NCBI GenBank assembly: GCA_018823795.1
Contig: JAHJGZ010000048.1
Span: 1-36,286, forward strand
DNA length: 36,286 bases
Origin: Candidatus Omnitrophota bacterium
Lineage (GTDB): Bacteria > Omnitrophota > Omnitrophia > JAHJGZ01
Direction of reading: 5' to 3'
Shown in pieces: positions 1 through 9,551 of the stretch. Below the pieces are notes generated by a model. It saw nothing but the letters and a program-made list of their open reading frames with translations. It was not told where the DNA came from and did no database searches. The translations under genes were made by a program, and so were the position numbers. Every line of letters starts with the position of its first letter. Position 1 is the stretch's first letter.

Positions 1-840
1 AAATATCATATACAAAAAAATTCAAATGCGACCATTTCCCGCGTACCGCTCAGCCGGGATTACATGCGATGGTCTGATGCCTTAACCTATCACTACCGGG
101 AGGCGTATAAAAGCGAATGCCGCGCGCAGTTAAACAGCCTCTATGTTGCGATGACACGGGCGCAATACGAATTGCATGGATTTGTCTTGAAGAAAAATAA
201 TGGGCGGGAATTGAACCGTATTCATATGCTTTTTCCGCCGGCCGTGCGGGCCATCGGCAAAAAAAGGAACTATCCCCTCGAGGGGGCGCCGCACAATACA
301 ACGCTTCTCCATCTTGAGCCGACGCCGTACCATTCATGGATGGAACTTTTGCGCGATGAATTTATTGACGCATCAGTGCTTCTCGGGCGTAAACATATTT
401 TGCACGGTAAGGTGTTACACGCGGCACTCGCCCATATCGGAAACCTTACGGGAAAAGACAAAGAAGCATCAATACAACACGCGCTCGATAGGGCACGTGC
501 CTACTATCCTTCAATACACGAATGGGCGCATGTAGAAACGGCTATCAGGAAGCTCCTCGATGATCCCCACCTTAAACAATTTTTTTATGTCGAGGGGGAC
601 GTGTTCCAGGAAAAAGAACTCGTCAGCAGCAGCGGCGCAACGAAGCGTGTCGACCGTCTTATTGTCACCGCAAGTGACGTCATTATCATCGATTATAAAA
701 GCCGCGAGGAGTCCAAAGAGTCGTACTACGAACAACTGCGGGAGTATGTGGCGCTTATGAAAGGGATATTCAAGAAACGGGTGGTCAAAGGCTTTTTGAT
801 ATTTTTAGACACGCTTCAGGCAGAAGAGGTGACGGAATGA
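1..840 (+). CDS. C-terminal part of AddA-like/UvrD-family helicase-nuclease (5' end outside window)
   Basis: Frame open from base 1; UvrD-type motif VI-like 'NSLYVAMTRAQYEL'; PD-(D/E)XK-like 'VDRLIVTASDVIIIDYKSR'; stop overlaps start of the AddB-like gene. Confidence 0.82.
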   Translation, partial: KYHIQKNSNATISRVPLSRDYMRWSDALTYHYREAYKSECRAQLNSLYVAMTRAQYELHGFVLKKNNGRELNRIHMLFPPAVRAIGKKRNYPLEGAPHNTTLLHLEPTPYHSWMELLRDEFIDASVLLGRKHILHGKVLHAALAHIGNLTGKDKEASIQHALDRARAYYPSIHEWAHVETAIRKLLDDPHLKQFFYVEGDVFQEKELVSSSGATKRVDRLIVTASDVIIIDYKSREESKESYYEQLREYVALMKGIFKKRVVKGFLIFLDTLQAEEVTE

Positions 841-3683
841 ATAAACGCCGGATCATTACCTATGCGTTAGAAGATGATTTTATCGGCAAACTCGCCGATT
901 TTATCGAGAGTGAGTTCATTAAAAAAGGAGCGGACCTTTCGCGTATCGCTATCGTCTTCGGAGGAAAACGGCCGTCGCTTTTTCTTAAACGGGAGCTTTC
1001 CCGGCGGATGAATACGAATTTTTTTCCGCCGCATTTTTTTACTGTCGATTCGTTTATTGATTATGTCTTGAATAAAAAAGACTCCGCCTCGACCGTATCC
1101 GAGATGGAGGCAGCGTATTACGTCTATACCGTTACAAAAAATAAGGCATCGGCACTCGCCCGGGGCCGAAACACGTTCTCTGATTTTCTTCCGTGGGCAT
1201 ATGAAATACTTTCGTTTATCGATCAACTGGACATGGAAGCTATCGATGATAAAAAATTAGCCGCTGCCGAAAGCAATGCGCGTATCGGCTATGATGTGCC
1301 TGACGAACTCAATAAGCTCCTGCGTCACATTACGGTGATCCGCGGCGAATATCACCGCCTGCTCCGCCAAAGGGGAAAACGTTCGCGTGGTTTACGATAT
1401 TGTGATGCGGCAGACGCGATCGATACGATCGATAGCAACGAATATGACCATATACTCTTTTGTAATCTCCTTTATCTTCACGAAACCGAGCGGAAAATAA
1501 TAAAGACGCTCTACGGGCGCGGGGCGACGTATCTTTTTTTTCAGGGAAACGCTTGCGAATGGAATACTCTTACATTGTGTTCTCAGATTTTTTCCGCGCC
1601 GATTGAACCGGAGAGTAAGTCAAGAAGGGGTGATCCTCAGGTTGAACTTCACGGCGGATTTGATGTTCATTCCCAAGTGAGCCTTATCGGTAAAATCCTG
1701 AAGGACGCGACGGACAATGAGGATACGGTCATCGTGCTTCCCAAAGCCGACGCCGTCATTCCGCTCGTCTCTGAAATAGCATCGCGTGAGAAAAATTTCA
1801 ACGTATCAATGGGGTATCCACTTCGAAAAAGTGCACTTTTTGCGCTCTTTAATCTTATTTTTAAGGCACAAAATACAACAAAAGGGAATACGTATTATGC
1901 AAAGGATTATCTTGCGGTGATACGTCATCCCCTTCTTAAAAATATGAAGATAGAAAATACACCAGCAGCTGTCATGCGTGTTCTTGTTCACAAAATTGAA
2001 GAAATTCTTCTTGGTATTGAGCCAAATGCGTTGGGTGGAACGCTTTTTATACGGCTTCATGATATAGAAAAGTCTAACGATTTATATACAGCAGCAGGTA
2101 ATACACTGAGTGCAATGGGTCATAGAAACATTTCCTCACAAACCTTACAATCAATTGTTGTGGCACTCCACGATATGTCTTTTGTGGTATGGGAAAGCAT
2201 CAATACGTTTTCTTCGTTTGCGTCGAGTTCTGAACTTTTTCTCAATCAGCTCATCAAAAAGTTGGATGAGCTTGATTTTGATAAATTGAATCTTAGTATC
2301 ATTGAAAAGATGTTTGGAATTATCGATGAATATCGAGCCGCAGAATATTGTAATGAACGATTTGAACGAGAAGAAATATTTTCAATTTATTTACAGCATC
2401 TTGAAAAAGAAAAAATACGCTTTCAAGGGTCGCCACTTAAGGGGTTGCAAATACTTGGCTTTCTTGAAACACGCTCCCTCAATTTTAATAAAGTTATTAT
2501 TATGGATATGAACGAAGGTGTTTTCCCCAATATAAGGCGGTACATGCCCCTTATTCCGCGTGACCTCATGATAGGACTTGGCCTCACACGCTTTCGTTAT
2601 GAGGAAGAAATCCAACATTATTATTTTATGAGACTCGTCCGTTCTGCAAGGGAAGTACATCTTGTCTATAACGGGAGCGAAGGGAAAGAAAAGAGCCGAT
2701 TTATTGAAGAACTTATCTGGGACAGAGAAAAGCGTGAAAATATACTTAAGCCTCTTGTTGAGAAAAAAGGATTTTACAAAGCAGACATGTTGCCAAAAAA
2801 AGAGGCAATAAGGAAAAAAGCCTATATTGTTAGTCACCTCAAGAACAATTTTACGTTTTCAGCATCATCCATTGATACCTATATTCATTGCCCTTTGCAG
2901 TTTTATTACAAATATGTGCTGCGTCTTCGAGAAAAGGAAGATTTTCTTGAAGATCTGGAGGCAGCGGATATCGGTACTTTCTTACATGATGTACTTGAGA
3001 TTGCCTTTACTCCATACATAGGGAAAAAACCAGTTATCGATAAGAAATTCCATAGTACTTTTACAAAATCATTCAATGAATATTTTGACAAGAAGATTGC
3101 CAAGAAAATGAAGTCGGATTCGTTTATGATTAAAGAAATCATGATCCGGCGTTTTAAAGAATTCTTCAAAAAAGAAAAAGAAAGAAACAGTCAGGAAGTG
3201 ATTGCGCTTGAGAAGCAATTCGATGAATCGCTGATGCTGGGTGAGTATACCGTGCCGTTTACTGCTAAAGTAGACCGAATCGACCGTTGTCATGATGGTT
3301 CAATTCTTATTATTGATTATAAATCTGGGACTACGGCTAAAATGATTCGCAAATTAAAAAATTTACGAGATGTTGATATCACTGACAGGAAAAAAATCGG
3401 TGAGGCAATACAGTCCTTTCAATTGCCACTTTACATTGAATTAGTAAAAAAACATTTCCCTGGCACTCCTATTGATGCAGTCCTTTATACGCTGCGTGAC
3501 AGCGCTCTTACCTCATATGCTGACAAGGTGGAGGAGTATCCGTTTAAAGAAAGTATGGCGATCTGTATGCGTGCCCTTAACACCATAATTGACGAGATCT
3601 ATAATCCTGCAATACCGTTTGCAGGGGATGATAGTGATGAACGTCAGTGTATGTATTGTCCTTTCAAGAACTTATGCAGCTAA
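837..3683 (+). CDS. AddB-like ATP-dependent nuclease subunit with C-terminal PD-(D/E)XK domain and probable Fe-S cysteines
   Basis: 948 aa; 'SSIDTYIHCPLQFYYKYVLRLRE', 'KVDRIDRCHDGSILIIDYKSG', C-terminal 'CMYCPFKNLC'; overlaps the AddA-like gene by 4 bp. Confidence 0.83.
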   Translation: MNKRRIITYALEDDFIGKLADFIESEFIKKGADLSRIAIVFGGKRPSLFLKRELSRRMNTNFFPPHFFTVDSFIDYVLNKKDSASTVSEMEAAYYVYTVTKNKASALARGRNTFSDFLPWAYEILSFIDQLDMEAIDDKKLAAAESNARIGYDVPDELNKLLRHITVIRGEYHRLLRQRGKRSRGLRYCDAADAIDTIDSNEYDHILFCNLLYLHETERKIIKTLYGRGATYLFFQGNACEWNTLTLCSQIFSAPIEPESKSRRGDPQVELHGGFDVHSQVSLIGKILKDATDNEDTVIVLPKADAVIPLVSEIASREKNFNVSMGYPLRKSALFALFNLIFKAQNTTKGNTYYAKDYLAVIRHPLLKNMKIENTPAAVMRVLVHKIEEILLGIEPNALGGTLFIRLHDIEKSNDLYTAAGNTLSAMGHRNISSQTLQSIVVALHDMSFVVWESINTFSSFASSSELFLNQLIKKLDELDFDKLNLSIIEKMFGIIDEYRAAEYCNERFEREEIFSIYLQHLEKEKIRFQGSPLKGLQILGFLETRSLNFNKVIIMDMNEGVFPNIRRYMPLIPRDLMIGLGLTRFRYEEEIQHYYFMRLVRSAREVHLVYNGSEGKEKSRFIEELIWDREKRENILKPLVEKKGFYKADMLPKKEAIRKKAYIVSHLKNNFTFSASSIDTYIHCPLQFYYKYVLRLREKEDFLEDLEAADIGTFLHDVLEIAFTPYIGKKPVIDKKFHSTFTKSFNEYFDKKIAKKMKSDSFMIKEIMIRRFKEFFKKEKERNSQEVIALEKQFDESLMLGEYTVPFTAKVDRIDRCHDGSILIIDYKSGTTAKMIRKLKNLRDVDITDRKKIGEAIQSFQLPLYIELVKKHFPGTPIDAVLYTLRDSALTSYADKVEEYPFKESMAICMRALNTIIDEIYNPAIPFAGDDSDERQCMYCPFKNLCS

Positions 3684-3816
3684 ATTTTTTTTTACCGTTC
3701 CGTATAAAGCAAATCAGATTACCACTTTCCAACCGTAAAACATTGAAATTAAAAGAGTTGTGCACATTATATCTGCCTTGATTTCCATGGAAAATAAGCG
3801 TATAATTTTCTGAATA

Positions 3817-4668
3817 ATGAACACACAAAGAAAACAAGAAATTACATTTGTTGCCATTGTTACATTTGTTTTTATATTTTCTGCTATTTTAGTACATTTT
3901 ACAAAACCGAGCATACGCGTGGGGGACATCAAAGGTGCAAAGAGCGGTTCTAACGAGACAAAAAAATATAAAACGCAAATAGGTGCGTTAAAAAAATCTA
4001 AAACCCAAATCGATACCGTAGAAGTAAATGGAAAAAATGTTGTCTATACAGTTTTAAATAAAACTCAAAAAAATGCACCATCTACAGCACGTTTAAAGCA
4101 GGATATATGTATCCCTGGATATGTTAGCGAAGAAAGGGTCAACGAAATATTGCATGCAATGTATCAGTTGTTATTAAAACAAAGGGGTGGAATGAATAAC
4201 GCACGACCGAATGAAATCTACATTTTTGTGTATTCATCAGAACAAAAATATAACGCAGATAAAAGTGCTTGGAAATCTTCGCTCCAAAAACAATATGACC
4301 AGAAAGAACCCAAAGTCATTCTGAATGAACAGCCGTGGTTTCCATTTAGTATGCGACAGAGTAGACGATTTGGTTTGATAGAAGGGGTGAGGAAGGGAAT
4401 ATATCGGGCCATATTGCGATCGGAAGATTTTGCAATAGAGGTTGCTCAACGATTACACCCGTTAAATAACGTACAATTAAATACTCCACAGTTCGCTATA
4501 ATTTTAAAAAAGCAACAGAGCGTACAACGTGAAATTGTACAGGAGCGATTTAAAATTTTATCAAATATGTATAATCTTACGGCAGAACAATTGCAAGAGA
4601 TAGAGCTTGAAGGGATTAATAATCATTGGCTTGACAATTGGCTCGTAGATGAAAAGTCGGCGGCATGA
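3817..4668 (+). CDS. Hypothetical membrane-anchored protein (single N-terminal TM)
   Basis: 283-aa ORF with N-terminal hydrophobic stretch 'ITFVAIVTFVFIFSAILVHF'; family not recognised. Confidence 0.7.
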   Translation: MNTQRKQEITFVAIVTFVFIFSAILVHFTKPSIRVGDIKGAKSGSNETKKYKTQIGALKKSKTQIDTVEVNGKNVVYTVLNKTQKNAPSTARLKQDICIPGYVSEERVNEILHAMYQLLLKQRGGMNNARPNEIYIFVYSSEQKYNADKSAWKSSLQKQYDQKEPKVILNEQPWFPFSMRQSRRFGLIEGVRKGIYRAILRSEDFAIEVAQRLHPLNNVQLNTPQFAIILKKQQSVQREIVQERFKILSNMYNLTAEQLQEIELEGINNHWLDNWLVDEKSAA

Positions 4669-4729
4669 GGCGATACGAGCAGCTAGAGATGTGTACGCGT
4701 ATGTACGAATACACAAGAAAGCAGAGAGT

Positions 4730-5185
4730 ATGAAGAAAATATTCATAGCATTCATTATAATGAGTATAGTGTTGGGCGGGCTTGTTTCACCTGTGTATGC
4801 ATATGAGCGAATAAGAAAGGTGAGTACCAAAAAACCATATCAAGAAGTGCCGTCGCAAGCGATGCGGGTTGCGGTAAAAAAACATATAATTCAAAACAGT
4901 GTCAATGGTATCTTTAACCTCTATGATAAAGTTAATAAACAGACACGGGGGTTGCTGCTTTCAAAAATACAGCGGGATGTTGGTAAAGTGGGTGTTTTCT
5001 ATTACGTGCGCACGAATTTTCAAGATGTTAGAACAAAGGAATCAGTAGTAATCGATTTTGATATAGATACTCGTGCACAAATGGTCAAGATAACTTCAGT
5101 CCATATCTATAGTGTTAACGGTAAAATACGCTATACGTTTAGTAACCATGCCAATCGTGTGTATATGACGCAGCACAAAAGATAA
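4730..5185 (+). CDS. Hypothetical secreted protein with signal peptide
   Basis: ORF track start is 4649, but internal ATG at 4730 gives a classical signal peptide 'MKKIFIAFIIMSIVLGGLVSPVYAYE'. Confidence 0.65.
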   Translation: MKKIFIAFIIMSIVLGGLVSPVYAYERIRKVSTKKPYQEVPSQAMRVAVKKHIIQNSVNGIFNLYDKVNKQTRGLLLSKIQRDVGKVGVFYYVRTNFQDVRTKESVVIDFDIDTRAQMVKITSVHIYSVNGKIRYTFSNHANRVYMTQHKR

Positions 5186-5223
5186 GAAATGTTTTGTTGT
5201 AACTAATATGGAGGAGGTGGATA

Positions 5224-5475
5224 ATGGATGAAAAACTGATCGGGAAAATTAGTCACTATTTCGGGAAAATATCAGTAGCAATAATCGAATTGACCGATAC
5301 ACTTAAAATTGGTGATACTATACATATAAAAGGTGCCCATGACGATATGACGGAAGAAATAACATCAATGCAAATTGAGCATGAACCGGCACAGGAAGCA
5401 AAAGCAGGTGATTCTGTCGGTATCAAAGTGCCTGGCAAAATTCACGAAAATGATAAAGTATATAAAAAGAAATAA
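5224..5475 (+). CDS. Small translation-factor-like protein (EF-Tu/IF2 domain-2-like beta barrel)
   Basis: 83 aa; 'IGKISHYFGKISVAIIELTDTLKIGDTIHIKG...ITSMQIEHEPAQEAKAGDSVGIKV' resembles the EF-Tu domain 2 pattern; strong SD 'ggaggaggtgg' upstream. Confidence 0.75.
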   Translation: MDEKLIGKISHYFGKISVAIIELTDTLKIGDTIHIKGAHDDMTEEITSMQIEHEPAQEAKAGDSVGIKVPGKIHENDKVYKKK

Positions 5476-5579
5476 GGCGAGACGTTCATAGGCGCAGTTC
5501 CTGCCGAGAGATAGTGAGCAAAAACATTGAGAGCATAGCCCACCGTAGAATATAAACATTAATGTTTTATGTGTGAAGT

Positions 5580-5675
5580 ATGTCTTTTCGTTGTCCTGTA
5601 TGTTGTGCAGTATATGCATTGTCACTATTTGATGAAAAGCAATCATTCGTCTGTTCATGTGGCGGACAGATTTAA
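5580..5675 (+). CDS. Putative 31-aa Cys-rich zinc-ribbon-like microprotein (below ORF-track length cutoff)
   Basis: Manual translation MSFRCPVCCAVYALSLFDEKQSFVCSCGGQI*; CxxCC and CxCGG knuckle-like pairs; no clear SD. Confidence 0.35.
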   Translation: MSFRCPVCCAVYALSLFDEKQSFVCSCGGQI

Positions 5676-5693
5676 CTTGATGAAGCAGAAGGC

Positions 5694-5963
5694 ATGAATC
5701 AACTGACTGATATTGTTCAATCATATGAAATATGTATTGAGAATGCAAAAATATCAAAAATTAAACAACTGTCTGATGAAATAGCTGTGCTCATAATTAA
5801 TACTGACGTGGAACACGTTGATGTTGATATCAAAAAAGAAAAATTGAAAAAAATAAGCAATCGATATTTTCCTGATAAAATGTATTTATACGATTTGCTT
5901 TATGAATCTCGTTTTAAGCGGCTATGGAAGCAATTTCGTTCCAAAAGAGAGGGCAGTCAATAA
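5694..5963 (+). CDS. Hypothetical protein
   Basis: 89-aa ORF in the same direction as its neighbours, immediately upstream of the CxxCxxCC protein. Confidence 0.5.
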   Translation: MNQLTDIVQSYEICIENAKISKIKQLSDEIAVLIINTDVEHVDVDIKKEKLKKISNRYFPDKMYLYDLLYESRFKRLWKQFRSKREGSQ

Positions 5964-6247
5964 TGGATGATGAGGTGCGTTACGAGATATACCAACAAGA
6001 ACGGTTAGAACGGCGTGAAGTACTTTGTGGGCGTTGCGGTGAATGTTGCGGTGCTCATGATGGTGATCCATGTAGACAATTACGTTCTGATGAGAAGACG
6101 GGAAATTATTTTTGTGCAGATTACCAAAATAGACTTGGTGTACAAAAAACCAAGAGTGGTAAAAGTTTTACGTGTGTTACTATTGCAGAAAATTTTTACA
6201 AGGGTGCTCTTCGACCAGATTGTATGTATGTACGTTACTATAGATAA
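5963..6247 (+). CDS. Cys-rich CxxCxxCC protein (YkgJ-like)
   Basis: 'LCGRCGECCGAHDGDPCRQL...YFCADY...SFTCVTI...DCMYVRYY'; start at ATG 5963 preferred over listed 5924. Confidence 0.6.
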   Translation: MDDEVRYEIYQQERLERREVLCGRCGECCGAHDGDPCRQLRSDEKTGNYFCADYQNRLGVQKTKSGKSFTCVTIAENFYKGALRPDCMYVRYYR

Positions 6248-6309
6248 AGAGCAGAAAATGAAGTACAATAATATAGAAAAAATGTATTAGCTTTAAGAAA
6301 GGATAGAGT

Positions 6310-7389
6310 ATGGACAATATGATTGATATAAAGGAGTTATTAAAGGCTGCGGTTGCAAAGAATGCATCGGATCTTCATCTTACCGTAGGTCGGCCACCGA
6401 CATTTCGCATTAACCGTAAGCTTGTTTCATCATCGTATCCGGTACTGAACGGTACAGATACCAAGCAGATGATATATAGTCTATTGAATGACGAACAGAA
6501 GAAGCGGTTTGAGCGGGAGTTGGAATTCGATTTTTCAATTGCCGTTGAAGGAGTTTCTCGTTTTAGAGTAAATATCCATATGCAGCGTGGTTCTATTGAG
6601 GCTGCATTCAGGACAATAGCACAACATATTAAAACATTTGATGAGATGCGTTTTCCAAAAGTAATGCGAGACCTTACATTAAAACAGAATGGATTAGTCT
6701 TAGTTACTGGTCCTACGGGAGTTGGGAAAACGACGACCTTGGCGGCTATGATCGATCTTATTAATAAAGAAAAAGAAAAGCTGATTGTTTGTATTGAAGA
6801 TCCGATTGAATATTTACATAAACATAATAAAAGTATAGTAAAGCAGCGTGAAATCGGTATCGATACCCATTCGTTTGCTAACGCATTAAAGTATAGCTTG
6901 CGGCAGGATCCAGATGTTATTTTAGTCGGTGAAATGCGAGATATAGAGACTATTTCTATAGCATTAACTGCTGCTGAAACTGGCCATTTGGTGTTGAGCA
7001 CACTCCATACTGCAAGTGCACCACAAACGGTTGATCGATTATTAGACGTATTTCCTCCTGAACAGCAAGAGCAGGTTAAGGTTCAACTCTCAAGTTGTAT
7101 ACAGGGAATTATAAGCCAAACGTTGTTGCCTCGATATGATGGAAGGGGGCTCGTTGCTGCATTTGAAATAATGATTGCGACTCCCTCAGTACGGAAACTT
7201 ATTAAAGAACGGAAGACAGAACAGCTCATGACGTGCATACAAACCGGTGGTGAATTTGGAATGATTTCTATGGATGCCGCTATAAAAGATCTCTATCATG
7301 ATGGTTTGATAGATCTTGCAACAACACGATTACATGTCAAAGATGCATCAGATATTAAGGGAATGGATGGTATGGAGGGGGTAGTTTAA
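6310..7389 (+). CDS. pilT: Twitching motility ATPase PilT
   Basis: 'DLHLTVGRPPTFRI', Walker A 'GPTGVGKTTTLAAMID', 'CIEDPIEYLH', 'LRQDPDVILVGEMRDIETI', 'TGHLVLSTLHT'. Confidence 0.93.
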   Translation: MDNMIDIKELLKAAVAKNASDLHLTVGRPPTFRINRKLVSSSYPVLNGTDTKQMIYSLLNDEQKKRFERELEFDFSIAVEGVSRFRVNIHMQRGSIEAAFRTIAQHIKTFDEMRFPKVMRDLTLKQNGLVLVTGPTGVGKTTTLAAMIDLINKEKEKLIVCIEDPIEYLHKHNKSIVKQREIGIDTHSFANALKYSLRQDPDVILVGEMRDIETISIALTAAETGHLVLSTLHTASAPQTVDRLLDVFPPEQQEQVKVQLSSCIQGIISQTLLPRYDGRGLVAAFEIMIATPSVRKLIKERKTEQLMTCIQTGGEFGMISMDAAIKDLYHDGLIDLATTRLHVKDASDIKGMDGMEGVV

Positions 7390-7423
7390 TCGAAAGAGTT
7401 GATTTAAAAGAGAGAGTATAATA

Positions 7424-7981
7424 ATGTTATTGATGGATTATGTTACGGCGGGTATGGAGTGCTTAAGTCGGCATGAATATCAGCAAGCAATAGACTATTT
7501 CAAGAAAGTTATTGAATGCGATCAAAATTATGTGACGGCATATTATATTATTGGATTTGCTTATTATAAAGAAAAGAAATTTGAAGAAGCAATTTGCTAC
7601 CATACAAAAGCCATCAAACTTGATCCTGCTAATGCAATTGCGTATGGTAATTTAGGGCTTGTATATACGGCACAAGGTCATTACGAAAAAGCGGTTGACT
7701 GTTATGAACAAGCTATCAATTTGGATCCCGATTATACTGGTGCCTATGGTCACTTAGGACTGCTCTATCTGGCACGTGGTGAGGATGATAAAGCGTTAGC
7801 ATGTTATCAGAAAGGGATTGAGCTTGATCCTAATTATGCCCGTGCTCACTCAGGTCTCGGTCGCCTCTACGTTAAAAAAAATGATTTTGATAATACCGAA
7901 AAACAAATTTATAAACTGCGTGAACTGAGCGAATATGATTTAGCGGACGAGCTTGCAGAAGAATTGCAAATGCATACGTAA
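7424..7981 (+). CDS. Tetratricopeptide repeat protein
   Basis: Successive TPR units, e.g. 'AIAYGNLGLVYTAQGHYEKAVDCYEQAINLDP', 'TGAYGHLGLLYLARGEDDKALACYQKGIELDP'. Confidence 0.88.
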   Translation: MLLMDYVTAGMECLSRHEYQQAIDYFKKVIECDQNYVTAYYIIGFAYYKEKKFEEAICYHTKAIKLDPANAIAYGNLGLVYTAQGHYEKAVDCYEQAINLDPDYTGAYGHLGLLYLARGEDDKALACYQKGIELDPNYARAHSGLGRLYVKKNDFDNTEKQIYKLRELSEYDLADELAEELQMHT

Positions 7982-8025
7982 CAATTGTAACGAGAACATT
8001 GATTATTTCTAAAAGGAGGGATAAT

Positions 8026-8187
8026 ATGTCAAAAATATTTATCGTAATCGGTATTGTTTTTGTGGTGATGGCAGGTATTTCAAGATTTATCTATCCTGTT
8101 GCACTTGGCCTCCATGCAATTAAGCCGAGTAGCTTTTTGATAGCAACGAATACAGCATTATTATTAGCTATTTTATTTAAAAAATAA
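8026..8187 (+). CDS. Small hydrophobic membrane protein
   Basis: 53 aa MSKIFIVIGIVFVVMAGISRFIYPVALGLHAIKPSSFLIATNTALLLAILFKK; SD 'aaaggaggg' before ATG 8026. Confidence 0.6.
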   Translation: MSKIFIVIGIVFVVMAGISRFIYPVALGLHAIKPSSFLIATNTALLLAILFKK

Positions 8188-8447
8188 TTTCCACTGAAGG
8201 CTGAAGATGTCTCAATGGATAATGTAAGTAAACAACTGTTATATAAATGCTTTAGCCCTCGTTTATAATGTGCTAAAACGCTATATAAAAATACTCTTTT
8301 TTATACATCCCGTTTGTGTTAAAATCTATACCCTCCGTCAAAAGTTGTATATGATTTTATAAGTGTGATTATATTAATGATTTGAAGTAAACGCGTGCAA
8401 AGATCGCTGGAAAATTAATAAATAATCAAGAAAAAAGAGGTGTAAAC

Positions 8448-9515
8448 ATGGTACAAGCAAAAAAAATGTCTGGACGAAGTAAGGAAACAAATGAGGATGG
8501 CAAGACGGAGATTGCTGGGAAACACAAAGCTTTAGAACTTGCTCTTCAGCAGATAGAGAAGCAATTCGGAAAAGGTTCTATTATGCGAATGGGAGAGGAA
8601 AAACACGTTGATGTTCCATCAATACCAACTGGTTCGGTTGCACTTGATATTGCTACGGGGATAGGAGGTATACCTCGCGGAAGAGTTATCGAAGTGTTTG
8701 GACCGGAGTCAAGTGGAAAAACAACGTTGACGTTAAGTGCTGTTGCCCAAGTACAGCAAATGGGTGGTGTTGCAGCATTTATTGATGCAGAACATGCTTT
8801 AGATCCAATATATGCAGAAAAATTAGGTGTCAAACTCAATGATCTTTTAATTTCACAGCCTGACAATGGTGAACAGGCATTGCAGATTACAGAGATGCTT
8901 GTACGCTCCAATGCTGTTGATTTAATTGTGATAGATTCAGTAGCGGCACTGACTCCCCGTGCTGAAATAGAAGGCGATATGGGTGATTCACATATGGGGC
9001 TTCAGGCACGTCTCATGTCTCAAGCATTGAGAAAACTGACGGCTATCATAGCTCGTTCGAAAACAGCGCTGATTTTTATTAATCAAATTCGAGTTAAGAT
9101 TGGTGTTATGTTTGGTAATCCGGAAACAACAACCGGGGGGAAGGCATTAAAATTTTATGCGTCGCTTCGATTGGATATTAGAAGAATAGCTTCGATTAAG
9201 CATGGTGATAATATAATCGGCAATAGAGTTAGAGTAAAAGTAGTAAAAAATAAGTTGGCGCCACCATTTAAAAAAGCTGAATTTGATCTCATGTTTGATG
9301 AAGGTATTTCCCGCGCCTCCAGCATTATTGACTTGGCGGTCGAGACACAGATATTCGAAAAGTCAGGGAGCTGGATTCTTTATAATGGTGAGAAACTTGG
9401 GCAAGGACGGGAACGAGTTCGTCAGTATTTGAAAGAAAATAAAAATGTTTTGCAACTTGTTGAGCGGGCAGTTATTGAGAAATTTAAAGAGAAGGAAGAA
9501 AGTGTCACTGTCTAA
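8448..9515 (+). CDS. recA: Recombinase RecA
   Basis: '[12 protein letters not shown]', '[19 protein letters not shown]', '[37 protein letters not shown]', '[30 protein letters not shown]'. Confidence 0.98.
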   Translation: MVQAKKMSGRSKETNEDGKTEIAGKHKALELALQQIEKQFGKGSIMRMGEEKHVDVPSIPTGSVALDIATGIGGIPRGRVIEVFGPESSGKTTLTLSAVAQVQQMGGVAAFIDAEHALDPIYAEKLGVKLNDLLISQPDNGEQALQITEMLVRSNAVDLIVIDSVAALTPRAEIEGDMGDSHMGLQARLMSQALRKLTAIIARSKTALIFINQIRVKIGVMFGNPETTTGGKALKFYASLRLDIRRIASIKHGDNIIGNRVRVKVVKNKLAPPFKKAEFDLMFDEGISRASSIIDLAVETQIFEKSGSWILYNGEKLGQGRERVRQYLKENKNVLQLVERAVIEKFKEKEESVTV

Positions 9516-9551
9516 TCAACAAAAGATGTAAAAAGGAGAATATCTGATTTT

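Noticed and set aside
3463-3481. Sigma-54-like sequence tggcactcctattgatgca
   Set aside because: Lies inside the addB-like CDS far from a downstream gene start and deviates at the -12 element.
5365-5757. 130-aa minus-strand ORF overlapping the EF-like gene and microprotein region
   Set aside because: Antisense to well-supported small + strand genes; low-complexity hydrophobic/His composition and no SD support.
6375-7001. 208-aa minus-strand ORF antisense to pilT
   Set aside because: Ser/Ile/Asn-rich shadow ORF opposite conserved PilT motifs; no supporting signals.
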